A stretch of 64,000 nt of DNA from Pseudomonas khorasanensis (GCF_014268505.2 NZ_JABWQP020000017.1:1-64000); one strand, 5' to 3'. Counted from the first letter of the stretch, positions 16,366 through 25,121 are shown. Translations and numbers: made by a program. Notes: generated by a model not told the origin, from the letters alone.

Positions 16366-18273
16366 ATGATCAAACAGACGTTGTTTGTACCGCTGGCCGG
16401 TTGCCTGCTCGCACTGGCCTGTGCCCAGGCGAATGCCGCCCCCAATCCCTATTCGAATTTCGTGGTTTTTGGCGACAGCCTCAATGATGCCGGGACCTTC
16501 GCCGACGCGGGTGGCCCGGCGGGCTCCACCGAGCGCTACACCAACCGTACCGGGCCGGTGTATCAGGATGGCAGCGGTGAATCTTACTCGTTGAATTCCA
16601 CGCAGTTGCTGGGTGGACGCCTTGGCTTCACGCCGGACCAGACAGCCTCTTCAAGTTCAGCAGTGCGTGCCGAAAATGGCCAGCCCGACGGCAACAACTG
16701 GGCGGTCGGAGGTTATCGCACCGACCAGATTCTCGATTCAATCACGACGCAATCGGCCACCGGCGAACGCACTCGCCCCGGTTATCTGCCTTCGAACGGT
16801 TTTCGCGCCGACCCGAATGCGCTGTATTACATTTCCGGCGGCGGCAATGACTTCCTGCAGGGGCGCATCCTGAGTCTGCCCCAGGCCAACGCCGCCGCCG
16901 ACCGATTGGCTGACAGCGTGCAAACCCTGCAGACGGCCGGAGCCAAATACGTGATGGTCTGGCTGCTACCCGATGTCGGGCTGACCCCGGCTATCAACGG
17001 CACGCCGCTGCAGGCATTCAGCAGTACGCTCGCCACCCAGTTCAACAGCCAGCTGGTAACTCGTCTGCAAGGCATCAACGCCGAAGTCATTCCGCTGAAT
17101 ATTCCGGTGCTGCTGTCGGAGGTGTTTGCCGATCCGGGCCGTTTTGGCCTGGCCACTGATCAGAACCTGACGGCGACCTGTTTCAGCGGCGGCAGTTGCC
17201 CGGAAAACGCCCGCTACGGAATCAACAGCGCCACGCCGGACCCGACCAAACTGATCTACAACGACGGCGTGCATCCCACCGAGTCCGGACAAAAACTGAT
17301 CGCCGACTACGCCTATTCCCTGCTCGCCGCACCGTGGGAACTGACGCTGCTACCGGAAATGGCTCACTCCACCGTCCGTGCGCATCAGGATGAACTGCGC
17401 AGTCAATGGCAGGCGGACTGGGAGAACTGGCAAGCGGTCGGCCAATGGCGCGCCCTTGTGTCGGCAGGCGGTCAGCATTTGGATGTCGACAGCCAAAGCA
17501 GTGGCGCCAGCGCCGACGGCAGCGGCTACAACCTCAACGTAGGCGGCAGCTATCGTCTGAATGACGCCTGGCGCGTGGGCGTCGCAGCGGGGTTCTATCG
17601 TCAGAATCTGGAAGCAGGACATAACGATTCGGACTACAAGCTGAACAGCTACATGGCCACAGCGTTTGCCCAGTTCCAGCAAAATCGCTGGTGGGCGGAT
17701 GCGGCGTTGACCGGCGGCAAACTCGACTACGACAACCTCAAGCGCAAGTTCGACCTGGGCGCCAGCGAGGGCGCGGAAAAAGGCGATACCGACGGCAGCC
17801 TGTGGGCGTTCAGCACCCGCATCGGTTATGACATCGCCCAGCCGGGCAGCGAATGGCACCTGTCGCCGTTTGTCAGCGCCGATTACGCGAGTGTCGATGT
17901 CGACGGTTATTCAGAAAAGAGCAACCGTGCGACGGCGCTGACCTTTGATGACCAGACCCGCGATTCGAAACGCCTGGGCCTGGGGATCCAGGGCAAGTAC
18001 AACTTCACGCCACAAACCCAGGTGTACGGTGAATACGCGCATGAGCGTGAGTACGAAGATGACGTGCAGAAGGTCAACATCGCGCTCAACACCCTGCCGG
18101 CCAACGACTTCACCCTCGAAGGCTACACGCCGGCCAGTCACCTGAACCGCTTGAGCCTGGGCGTCAGCCACAAGCTCACCGCTGATCTGGCGCTGCGTGG
18201 CGGTTATTCGCTGCGCAAAGACGATGAATTTACCCAGCAGGGCTTGAATGTTGGGGTGGTGTTGGATTTTTAG
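16366..18273 (+). CDS. estA: Autotransporter esterase EstA
   Basis: GDSL-type lipolytic enzyme displayed on the outer membrane by its own C-terminal beta-barrel (type Va). The ATG at 16366 gives 635 residues; a TTG two codons upstream is possible. The signal peptide runs to about residue 24 (LLALACAQANA). Block I contains the nucleophile in FVVFGDSLNDAG. GGNDF gives the block III Asn, and YNDGVHPTESGQ the Asp-His pair. The last ~280 residues alternate polar/hydrophobic and end in VGVVLDF, an outer-membrane barrel with terminal Phe. P. putida has the orthologue EstP in the same place between trpE and trpG; in PAO1 estA is elsewhere. Confidence 0.95.
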   Translation: MIKQTLFVPLAGCLLALACAQANAAPNPYSNFVVFGDSLNDAGTFADAGGPAGSTERYTNRTGPVYQDGSGESYSLNSTQLLGGRLGFTPDQTASSSSAVRAENGQPDGNNWAVGGYRTDQILDSITTQSATGERTRPGYLPSNGFRADPNALYYISGGGNDFLQGRILSLPQANAAADRLADSVQTLQTAGAKYVMVWLLPDVGLTPAINGTPLQAFSSTLATQFNSQLVTRLQGINAEVIPLNIPVLLSEVFADPGRFGLATDQNLTATCFSGGSCPENARYGINSATPDPTKLIYNDGVHPTESGQKLIADYAYSLLAAPWELTLLPEMAHSTVRAHQDELRSQWQADWENWQAVGQWRALVSAGGQHLDVDSQSSGASADGSGYNLNVGGSYRLNDAWRVGVAAGFYRQNLEAGHNDSDYKLNSYMATAFAQFQQNRWWADAALTGGKLDYDNLKRKFDLGASEGAEKGDTDGSLWAFSTRIGYDIAQPGSEWHLSPFVSADYASVDVDGYSEKSNRATALTFDDQTRDSKRLGLGIQGKYNFTPQTQVYGEYAHEREYEDDVQKVNIALNTLPANDFTLEGYTPASHLNRLSLGVSHKLTADLALRGGYSLRKDDEFTQQGLNVGVVLDF

Positions 18274-18286
18274 ATCGCAGATGTAA

Positions 18287-18320
18287 AAAAAAGCGGCGCC
18301 CTTACAGGCGCCGCTTTTTT
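18287..18320. terminator. Terminator after estA
   Basis: AAAAAAGCGGCGCC (18287-18300), loop CTTACA, GGCGCCGCTTTTTT (18307-18320). A strong Rho-independent structure, usable in both directions. Confidence 0.93.
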
Positions 18321-18340
18321 ATGCCCCAACACAAACCCCA

Positions 18341-18430
18341 TGTGGGAGCGAGCCTGCTCGCGAAGGCGCTGGGTCAGCCAACATCAACGCTGACTGACAC
18401 ACCCTCTTCGCGAGCCAGCTCGTTCCCACA
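18341..18430. repeat. REPIN, copy 2
   Basis: Left arm 18341-18364 is the consensus. The right arm 18407-18430 is inverted with two substitutions. The 42-nt spacer is longer than in copies 1 and 5. It lies between estA and trpE, which converge. Confidence 0.9.
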
Positions 18431-18445
18431 TGGGAACTTCGTGTC

Positions 18446-19927
18446 TCAGGCGTCCGGAGTCTGCTCGGCCAGGGCCACGGCGCGGAACATTGCGCGGCGC
18501 TTGTTCAGGGTTTCTTCCCATTCCAGCGCTGGCACCGAGTCGGCGACGATGCCGCCACCGGCCTGAACATGCAGTTCACCGTTCTTGATCACCGCCGTGC
18601 GGATCGCAATCGCAGTGTCCATGTTGCCGTTCCAGGCGAAGTAACCCACTGCGCCGCCATACACGCCACGCTTGACCGGCTCAAGTTCGTCGATGATTTC
18701 CATCGCACGAATCTTCGGCGCGCCAGATAGGGTGCCGGCCGGCAGAATCGCCCGCAATGCATCCATCGCTGTCAGCCCGGCTTTCAACTGGCCGGTGACG
18801 TTGGAAACGATGTGCATCACGTTGGAGTAACGCTCGATTACCATCTTCTCGGTGAGTTTCACCGAACCGATTTCCGAAACACGACCGGTGTCGTTACGGC
18901 CCAGATCGATCAGCATCAAGTGCTCGGCAATCTCTTTTTCGTCCGACAGCAGGTCTTCTTCCAGCGCCACATCCGCCTCTTCGGTCGCGCCACGTGGGCG
19001 GGTGCCGGCGATAGGGCGCACAGTGATCAGGTTGTCTTCGACCCGCACCAGCACTTCCGGCGAACTGCCGACCACATGGAAATCGCCGAAGTTGAAAAAG
19101 TACATGTACGGCGTCGGGTTGAAGCAACGCAGTGCGCGGTACAGATCGATCGGCGCAGCCTTGAAGTCGATCGACATGCGCTGCGACGGCACAACCTGCA
19201 TGCAATCGCCGGCCAGGATGTATTCCTTGATCGTATCGACGGCTTTTTCGTAATCGCTCTGGGTAAAACTCGAACGGAACACGGGGTCAGCCGATTGCTG
19301 CTTGCTGAAATCCAGGCCACGGCGTGGGGTAATCGGCTGGCGCAATTGCTCGAGCAAATCCTGTAGACGCGCCTGGCCTTGCTCGAAAGCATCATCCCGG
19401 GAAGGATCGGCCAGCACGATTGCGTGCATCTTGCCGGCCAGGTTGTCGAAGACCACGACGGCGTCGGAGACCATCAGCAGAATGTCCGGCACGCCCAGCG
19501 GATCGGGATTGGGGCACTTGCCCAGACGCTTCTCGACATAGCGCACGCAGTCGTAGCCGAAGTAACCGACCAGGCCACCGTTGAAGCGCGGCAGACCGGC
19601 GATGGTCGGCACGTTGTAGCGCGCCTTGAAGGTTTCGACGAATGCCAGCGGATCTTCAACCTCGTGGCTTTCGGTTTCGACGCCGTCGACCGTGATGCTC
19701 ACGTGATGATCATGCACCCGCAGCACGGTGCGGCACGGCAGGCCGATGATCGAGTAACGACCCCACTTCTCGCCGCCCTGAACCGATTCCAACAGGTAGG
19801 AGTTGGGCTGGTCGGCGAGTTTCAGGTAGATCGACAGCGGCGTGTCGAAGTCGGCCAGGGTTTCGCAGGCCAGCGGGATGCGGTTGTAGCCGTCAGCGGC
19901 CAGACGCAGGAATTCTTCGCGGATCAT
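18446..19927 (-). CDS. trpE: Anthranilate synthase component I
   Basis: Chorismate-binding subunit, partner of TrpG, catalysing the first committed step of tryptophan synthesis. It has 493 residues. The feedback-inhibition element LLES (in SYLLESVQGGEKWGRYS) suggests Trp allostery is intact. The catalytic core shows RPIAGTRPRGATEEAD, DEKEIAEHLMLIDLGRND and SGAPKIRAMEIIDELEP. It lies 70 nt downstream of gph, whose 3' end carries the apparent leader peptide. It is separate from trpGDC, as usual in Pseudomonas. Confidence 0.97.
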   Translation of the reverse strand: MIREEFLRLAADGYNRIPLACETLADFDTPLSIYLKLADQPNSYLLESVQGGEKWGRYSIIGLPCRTVLRVHDHHVSITVDGVETESHEVEDPLAFVETFKARYNVPTIAGLPRFNGGLVGYFGYDCVRYVEKRLGKCPNPDPLGVPDILLMVSDAVVVFDNLAGKMHAIVLADPSRDDAFEQGQARLQDLLEQLRQPITPRRGLDFSKQQSADPVFRSSFTQSDYEKAVDTIKEYILAGDCMQVVPSQRMSIDFKAAPIDLYRALRCFNPTPYMYFFNFGDFHVVGSSPEVLVRVEDNLITVRPIAGTRPRGATEEADVALEEDLLSDEKEIAEHLMLIDLGRNDTGRVSEIGSVKLTEKMVIERYSNVMHIVSNVTGQLKAGLTAMDALRAILPAGTLSGAPKIRAMEIIDELEPVKRGVYGGAVGYFAWNGNMDTAIAIRTAVIKNGELHVQAGGGIVADSVPALEWEETLNKRRAMFRAVALAEQTPDA

Positions 19928-19973
19928 AGGGTGCCTCGTGGTGTGAGGTGCAATCGGTCAGGTATGCAAACGT

Positions 19974-19987
19974 GCCGGCAGGCCGGC
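19974..19987 (-). promoter_or_regulatory. Hairpin 10 nt after the trpE leader stop
   Basis: GCCGG-CAGG-CCGGC, a 5-bp GC stem, follows the shared gph/leader stop codon after 10 nt (19988-19997). The spacing is identical to the trpG leader, and the spacers share the bases TTTCTG. A candidate attenuator element with no clear U run. Confidence 0.5.
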
Positions 19988-19997
19988 CAGAAATCAG

Positions 19998-20042
19998 TCA
20001 GGCGCGCCAACGCCAGCGGGCCAGGGCCTTGATGACTTTCAT
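19998..20042 (-). CDS. Putative trpE leader peptide nested in gph
   Basis: An in-frame internal ATG at 20042 within gph would give the 14-residue peptide MKVIKALARWRWRA, with two Trp codons, ending at the gph stop. An alternative GTG start a few codons upstream has a GGAAA sequence ahead of it. The peptide matches the trpGDC leader C terminus. It has the size and Trp placement of a classical leader peptide. No strong Shine-Dalgarno precedes the ATG, so translation could also simply be that of full-length gph. Confidence 0.5.
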   Translation of the reverse strand: MKVIKALARWRWRA

Positions 20043-20816
20043 CCAGAGTTTGCGAGTGACCACCACGATGGCGTTTCCAGAAGGGGGCTGAACAGCGTCG
20101 GGCAACGTTATCTCAGCGGCTGTAACGAGGCAACCGGGAATTAGCTTGCGCAGATCGTCGATCACCAGAGCCGGGGATTCCTCGGCAATCGGTCGGCCAT
20201 GGTTGTAGCCGTAGCTCAGCGCCACACACTTGACGCCCGCCGCTTTCGCCGCCAGCACATCGCTGCGCGAGTCGCCGACGAACAGCGATTGCGAGGCCGG
20301 GATGTTGGCCATTTTCATCACGAAGAACAGCGCCGCCGGGTCGGGTTTTTTCTGCGGCAGGGTGTCGCCGCCGATGATCCACTTGAAGTAGCGGCCGATT
20401 TTCATCTGATCCAGCAGCGGCGCGACGAAACGCTCCGGCTTGTTGGTGATCAACGCCATGGCCACGCCTTGTTTGTGCAGCCATTTGAGGGTATCGCGCA
20501 CGCCGGGATAAACCACGGTCAGCTCATGGCTGGCGCCGTAGGCGTCCATGAAGATTTCCAGTGCACGCTCGGCCTCGGCGTCATCCACGGCCGAATGATC
20601 GATGCCACCGGCCAGCGCCCGGCGCACCAGCACCGGCGCGCCGTTGCCGACCCACTCGCGCACCGATTCGATGCCCGCAGGCTCGCGGCCAAGGGAGAGC
20701 AGCATGGTATCCACCGCGGCTGCCAGGTCTGGTACCGAATCGATCAGCGTGCCATCCAGATCGAACATCACCAGCCGCGGCAGTTTCCCCGGGAACAACT
20801 GCTCGAAACCGCTCAT
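19998..20816 (-). CDS. gph: Phosphoglycolate phosphatase
   Basis: HAD-superfamily hydrolase that removes 2-phosphoglycolate formed by DNA repair. It has 272 residues. Motif I is VMFDLDGTLIDSVPDLAAAV, motif II/III lies in MALITNKPERF, and motif IV in FVGDSRSDVLAAKAAG. The gene overlaps the rpe stop by 4 nt. The last ~45 residues, after LRKLIPGCL, look like a non-catalytic tail. Its final 12 residues (VIKALARWRWRA) match the trpGDC leader peptide, so this tail probably exists because of the trpE attenuator. Confidence 0.95.
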   Translation of the reverse strand: MSGFEQLFPGKLPRLVMFDLDGTLIDSVPDLAAAVDTMLLSLGREPAGIESVREWVGNGAPVLVRRALAGGIDHSAVDDAEAERALEIFMDAYGASHELTVVYPGVRDTLKWLHKQGVAMALITNKPERFVAPLLDQMKIGRYFKWIIGGDTLPQKKPDPAALFFVMKMANIPASQSLFVGDSRSDVLAAKAAGVKCVALSYGYNHGRPIAEESPALVIDDLRKLIPGCLVTAAEITLPDAVQPPSGNAIVVVTRKLWMKVIKALARWRWRA

Positions 20817-21487
20817 GGGCGCGCCAGTGCCAGTTCGGAACGCATCTTCTCGATGACTTCCTGATAGTTCGGCGCATTGAAGATTGCCGAGCCGGCGACA
20901 AACGTGTCGGCGCCAGCGGCGGCGATTTCACGGATGTTGTTGACGTTGACGCCACCGTCGATTTCCAGACGGATGTCGCGCCCCGAAGCATCAATGATCG
21001 CCCGCGCTTCGCGCAGTTTGTCGAGGGTGCCGGGGATGAACTTCTGCCCGCCGAAGCCCGGGTTGACGCTCATCAGCAAGACCATGTCGACCTTGTCGAT
21101 CACGTACTTGAGCACGTCCAGCGGGGTTGCCGGGTTGAACACCAGACCGGATTTGCAGCCGCCCTCGCGGATCAGTTGCAGGGAGCGATCGACGTGCAGC
21201 GTGGCTTCCGGGTGGAACGTGATGTACGTGGCGCCGGCCTCGATGAAGTCGCCGACGATGCGATCCACCGGGCTGACCATCAAGTGCGCGTCGATCGGCG
21301 CGGTGACGCCGTATTTGCGCAATGCCGCGCAAACCATCGGCCCGATGGTCAGGTTCGGCACGTAGTGGTTGTCCATGACGTCGAAGTGAACGAAGTCGGC
21401 GCCGGCGGCAAGAACGTTGTCCACTTCCTCGCCGAGGCGGGCGAAGTCGGCGGAAAGGATCGACGGAGCAATTACGAAGGGCTGCAT
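20813..21487 (-). CDS. rpe: Ribulose-phosphate 3-epimerase
   Basis: Interconverts ribulose-5-P and xylulose-5-P in the pentose phosphate pathway. The start at 21487 gives MQPFVIAPSILSADFARLGE and 224 residues; the 22-codon upstream extension is not supported. Metal and catalytic residues are in VHFDVMDNHYVPNLT, DAHLMV and RLEIDGGVN, with MSVNPGFGGQKF for phosphate binding. It overlaps gph, and rpe-gph-trpE form one leftward transcription unit. Confidence 0.97.
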   Translation of the reverse strand: MQPFVIAPSILSADFARLGEEVDNVLAAGADFVHFDVMDNHYVPNLTIGPMVCAALRKYGVTAPIDAHLMVSPVDRIVGDFIEAGATYITFHPEATLHVDRSLQLIREGGCKSGLVFNPATPLDVLKYVIDKVDMVLLMSVNPGFGGQKFIPGTLDKLREARAIIDASGRDIRLEIDGGVNVNNIREIAAAGADTFVAGSAIFNAPNYQEVIEKMRSELALARP

Positions 21488-21601
21488 GACGCACCTGTTC
21501 TGAGCTAAATCACGATGGCGCGCATTGTATACCTCAAGTTTGTGCGCACGCACCGTGACCGCGATGATTGGGTTGTGCCATGAGCGCGGCCCGGCTTCGG
21601 T

Positions 21602-22750
21602 TCAGTAGGCGGCGCGGTAGATCTTCTCGATGTCGACGGCGCTGAGTTTGCGCGGATTGTTGCGCATCAGACGCTCAATGCCGGCGGCCTCGACAGCCAT
21701 CGCCGGGATCGCCTCTTCCGGCACGCCGAAACTGCGCAGCCCGGCGGGGATTTCCACCGCCGCACACAGCTCGGCCATCGCCTGCACGGCTTTGTCCGCC
21801 GCTTCGTTGGCGCTCAGGTGAGCGGTTTTCACGCCCATGGCTTCGGCAATATCCTGCATGCGTTCGACGCAGGCCATTTTGTTCCAGGTCATGACATACG
21901 GCAGCAGCAAGGCGTTGCTGACCCCGTGGGCAATGTTGAACCGCCCGCCCAGCGGATAGGCCAGCGCATGCACCGCGCCCACTCCGGCATTGCCGAACGC
22001 CATGCCGGCCATCAGGCTGGCAGTGGCCATGTCTTCGCGCGCCTGCAGGTTCGCGCCATTGGCGTAGGCCTTGGGTAAAGCATTGGCGATCAGCTTGATC
22101 GCGCCGATGGCGAGGGCATCGGTGATCGGTGACGCGTTCACCGACAGATAGGATTCGATGGCGTGCACCAGCGCATCGACGCCGCTGGCGGCAGTGACGC
22201 TGCGTGGGCAGGTCAGGGTCATTTGCGGACTGACCAGCGCCACGTCCGGCAACAGATAATCACTGACAATGCCTTTCTTCAGCTGCGCTACCTTGTCCGA
22301 GAGAATCGCGACGTTGGTCACCTCCGAACCGGTACCGGCCGTGGTCGGGATGGCGATCAGTGGCGGGCCTTTGCGCGGCACCTGATCAACGCCGAACAGG
22401 TCTTCCAGCGCACCGTGGTAACCGGCGTAGGCGGCGACACTCTTGGCAATGTCTATGGCGCTGCCGCCACCAAGGCCAATCAAGCCGTCGTGCCCTCCTT
22501 CGCGGTAAGCGCGCATGCAATCTTCGACGATGGCGATTTCCGGGTCGGGCAGCACGCGGTCGAAAATTTCGTACTCACGCCCGCCGAGCTGCACCAGGGC
22601 CAGTTCAACGGTGCCGGATTTGACCAGCGCGGCGTCGGTAACGATCAGTGGGTTGTCGACGTCCAGCCGCGTGAGCTCGGCCGCCAGCTGTTCGATGGCT
22701 GCGGCGCCGGTGATCAGTTTGTGAGCGATCTTGAACTGGGACAGACTCAT
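21602..22750 (-). CDS. Iron-containing (class III) alcohol dehydrogenase
   Basis: NAD(P)-dependent alcohol dehydrogenase of 382 residues. The start at 22750 gives MSLSQFKIAHKLITG. The nucleotide-binding GLGGGSAIDIAKSVAAYAG and the metal-binding histidine cluster (VGAVHALAYPLGGRFNIAHG) are intact. The substrate is not evident. I recall no such gene between agtD and rpe in PAO1, so it may be a fluorescens-group insertion. A link to the neighbouring 5-aminovalerate/GABA uptake genes is only a guess. Confidence 0.88.
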   Translation of the reverse strand: MSLSQFKIAHKLITGAAAIEQLAAELTRLDVDNPLIVTDAALVKSGTVELALVQLGGREYEIFDRVLPDPEIAIVEDCMRAYREGGHDGLIGLGGGSAIDIAKSVAAYAGYHGALEDLFGVDQVPRKGPPLIAIPTTAGTGSEVTNVAILSDKVAQLKKGIVSDYLLPDVALVSPQMTLTCPRSVTAASGVDALVHAIESYLSVNASPITDALAIGAIKLIANALPKAYANGANLQAREDMATASLMAGMAFGNAGVGAVHALAYPLGGRFNIAHGVSNALLLPYVMTWNKMACVERMQDIAEAMGVKTAHLSANEAADKAVQAMAELCAAVEIPAGLRSFGVPEEAIPAMAVEAAGIERLMRNNPRKLSAVDIEKIYRAAY

Positions 22751-22856
22751 CGGGCGCAGCCTCTTATAGAGATAGGAGCTGAGCACAAGATTAGCTGGGG
22801 ATTTGGGGTTGTCTGCTATTCAGGGTGTGAATGGCTGACCGGTAAAAGATCAAGAG

Positions 22857-23016
22857 CCCCTCACCCTAGCCCTCTCCCGGAGGGAGAGGGGACTGACCGA
22901 GTTGTCTCTCGAAGTACATCGACCTGAATTACCGAGTTTGAACTCCGGCCGCGAAAGCCACGAAGATCTACTCCCTTCCCCCTCGCCCCCTTGGGGGAGA
23001 GGGCTGGGGTGAGGGG
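22857..23016. repeat. Large palindromic repeat (CCCTCACCC...GGGTGAGGG type)
   Basis: Outer inverted arms of 22 nt (22857-22878 and 22995-23016) differ at one base. Inside the left end sits a perfect hairpin, CCCTCTCCC-GGA-GGGAGAGGG (22870-22890). The right end holds a CCCCC-TTG-GGGGG hairpin. The element is about 160 bp with a unique centre. It lies just downstream of the agt operon and may terminate it. It appears to be a non-coding dispersed Pseudomonas repeat, different from the REPINs. Confidence 0.8.
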
Positions 23017-23036
23017 GTAAGCTTTTGACCTTGATC

Positions 23037-23861
23037 CTAGACTTGTGCGGTGCGCAGTTTCTCGCTGCGGCCGCGTAGCCATTCCAGGGTCAGCAGCAGG
23101 ATGACCGAGAATGCGATGAGCAACGTCGCAGCAGCGGCAATCGTCGGGCTGAGGTTCTCGCGGATCCCGCTGAACATCTGCCGAGGCAACGTCGCCTGCT
23201 CGGGACCGGCGAGAAACAGCGTCACCACCACCTCATCAAACGATGTCGCGAACGCAAACAGCGCCCCGGAAATCACCCCCGGCGCAATCAGCGGCAAGGT
23301 CACCCGACGGAACGCCGTCAACGGCGATGCCCCGAGGCTGGCCGCTGCCCGCACCAGATTGTGGTTAAAACCCTGCAACGTCGCCGACACAGTAATGATC
23401 ACAAACGGCACACCCAGCACCGCGTGCACCACGATCAGCGAAAAGAAGCTGTTGCCCAGGCCCAGTGGCGCAAAAAACAGGTAGCTCGCCACACCGATGA
23501 TCACCACCGGCACCACCATCGGCGAAATCACCAGCGCCATCACCAGCGCTTTGCCTGGAAAGTCGCCACGGGTCAGGCCGATCGCCGCCAGCGTGCCGAA
23601 GATCATCGCCAGCACGGTCGCGGCCGGGGCGACGATGATGCTGTTCTTCAGGGCGCGCATCCATTCGGCCGAGGCGAAGAAGTCGTGGTACCACTGCAAT
23701 GAGAAGCCCTGCAGCGGATACACCAGGAAACTGCCCGAGTTGAACGACAGCGGCACGATCACCAGCACCGGCAAGATCAGAAACAACAGGATCAGGCCGC
23801 AGAGAATCCGCAGGCTGTAGAACCACACCCGTTCGATGGGCGACATGTAAGGACTCAGCAT
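23037..23861 (-). CDS. agtD: ABC transporter permease (AgtD-like)
   Basis: Inner-membrane permease of the PotC type, 274 residues with about six hydrophobic segments. The EAA loop is in LVRAAASLGASPLTAFRRVT. It is the last gene of a four-gene importer (ATPase, binding protein, two permeases) that matches the P. aeruginosa agtABCD locus next to rpe-gph. That locus is associated with 5-aminovalerate and GABA uptake. The symbol rests on synteny and family, not on a demonstrated substrate. Confidence 0.85.
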   Translation of the reverse strand: MLSPYMSPIERVWFYSLRILCGLILLFLILPVLVIVPLSFNSGSFLVYPLQGFSLQWYHDFFASAEWMRALKNSIIVAPAATVLAMIFGTLAAIGLTRGDFPGKALVMALVISPMVVPVVIIGVASYLFFAPLGLGNSFFSLIVVHAVLGVPFVIITVSATLQGFNHNLVRAAASLGASPLTAFRRVTLPLIAPGVISGALFAFATSFDEVVVTLFLAGPEQATLPRQMFSGIRENLSPTIAAAATLLIAFSVILLLTLEWLRGRSEKLRTAQV

Positions 23862-23873
23862 TTCCTATTCCCC

Positions 23874-25121
23874 TTAGCTCAGGCGCAGGCGACTGGCGCC
23901 GACCAGCCAGCTGTAAATCAGATAAAGCACCACGGTCGCCAACAGCAGCAAACCGCCCAGCGCCGTGGCCATGCCCCAGTTGATGCTGGTGTTGGTGTAG
24001 AACGCGACGAAGTAGCTGACCATCTGATCGTTCGGGCTGCCGAGCAGCGCCGGGGTGATGTAGTAGCCGATAGCAAGAATGAACACCAACAGGCAACCGG
24101 CGCCGACTCCGGCGTAGGTCTGTGGGAAATACACCCGCCAGAAACTGGCGAACGGGTGGCAGCCGAGCGAGATCGCGGCGCGCATGTAGGTTGGCGAGAT
24201 GCCTTTCATCACGCTGTAGATGGGCAGGATCATGAACGGCAGCAGGATGTGCACCATCGAGATGTACACGCCGGTGCGGTTGAACACCAGTTCCAGCGGT
24301 TTATCGATGATGCCCATCGCCAGCAGCGCACTGTTGATCAAACCACCGGATTGCAGCAACACGATCCAGGCCGCCACCCGCACCAGAATCGAAGTCCAGA
24401 ACGGCAGCAGCACCAGAATCATCAACAGGTTGCTCTGGCGCGAAGGCAGGTTCGCCAACAGATAAGCCAATGGATACGCGAGCAACAGGCAGATCACGGT
24501 AATTACCAGGCCCATCCAGAACGTGCGAGCGAAGATGTCGAGGTAGATCGCCTGATCCGGCGTGGCCGGGGCCAGTTCGCCGAGGTCGTCGATGCGGTGA
24601 TCGACCGATGCCAGCAGGTAATAAGGCGTGATGCTGCTGGTGTTACGTTTCACCGCTTGCCAGTAGGCAGGGTCGCCCCAGCGCTCGTCGAGCGCTTCCA
24701 GGGCTTCTTTATAGGAGGCCGGTTCGCTGGCGAAAGGCAGCGCGCGGGCGGTTTTGGTCAACAGGCTGCGATAGCCGGCCAACTCCATGTTCAAGCGCTT
24801 GGACAGATCGCCCAGCGTCTGGTTCTTGCGTGCTTGGGCGAGATCTTCGCTGGCAGCCTTGTAGACCGGTTCGGCGGGCAGGCCGCGGCCGTCCCAACCG
24901 GCGATGGCCGCCACGGTGCGCGGCATGCCGCCGACCACTTCCGGGTTGCCGACGCTTTTATAGAGCAGCGCCACGATGGGTACCAGAAACACCAGCAGCA
25001 GAAACAGCACCAGCGGCGCAATCAGCGCCTGGGCTTTCCAGCGGTTGACCCGCTCGGCGCGCTTGAGCTTCTGCTTCAAGGTGGGGCTGGCGCCCTCGTT
25101 CAGGGGAACGGCGATGGCCAT
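23874..25121 (-). CDS. agtC: ABC transporter permease (AgtC-like)
   Basis: PotB-type permease of 415 residues. The start at 25121 gives MAIAVPLNEGASPTLKQKLK; the upstream extension enters a REPIN. One N-terminal membrane segment (ALIAPLVLFLLLVFLVPIVA) is followed by a ~140-residue periplasmic stretch. The core permease segments come next, with the EAA-like YMRAAISLGCHPFASFWRVY. The long periplasmic loop is typical of some polyamine/amino acid permeases. It is 12 nt upstream of agtD. Confidence 0.85.
   Translation of the reverse strand: MAIAVPLNEGASPTLKQKLKRAERVNRWKAQALIAPLVLFLLLVFLVPIVALLYKSVGNPEVVGGMPRTVAAIAGWDGRGLPAEPVYKAASEDLAQARKNQTLGDLSKRLNMELAGYRSLLTKTARALPFASEPASYKEALEALDERWGDPAYWQAVKRNTSSITPYYLLASVDHRIDDLGELAPATPDQAIYLDIFARTFWMGLVITVICLLLAYPLAYLLANLPSRQSNLLMILVLLPFWTSILVRVAAWIVLLQSGGLINSALLAMGIIDKPLELVFNRTGVYISMVHILLPFMILPIYSVMKGISPTYMRAAISLGCHPFASFWRVYFPQTYAGVGAGCLLVFILAIGYYITPALLGSPNDQMVSYFVAFYTNTSINWGMATALGGLLLLATVVLYLIYSWLVGASRLRLS

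Noticed and set aside
16366..18273. estA as a recent horizontal insertion splitting the trp genes
   Set aside because: P. putida has an EstA orthologue in the same place, and base composition looks like the neighbours. The arrangement is old in this lineage.
22801..23036. Small ORFs inside the large palindrome region
   Set aside because: They run through the inverted repeat arms, lack ribosome sites and encode Pro/Arg-rich low-complexity sequence.
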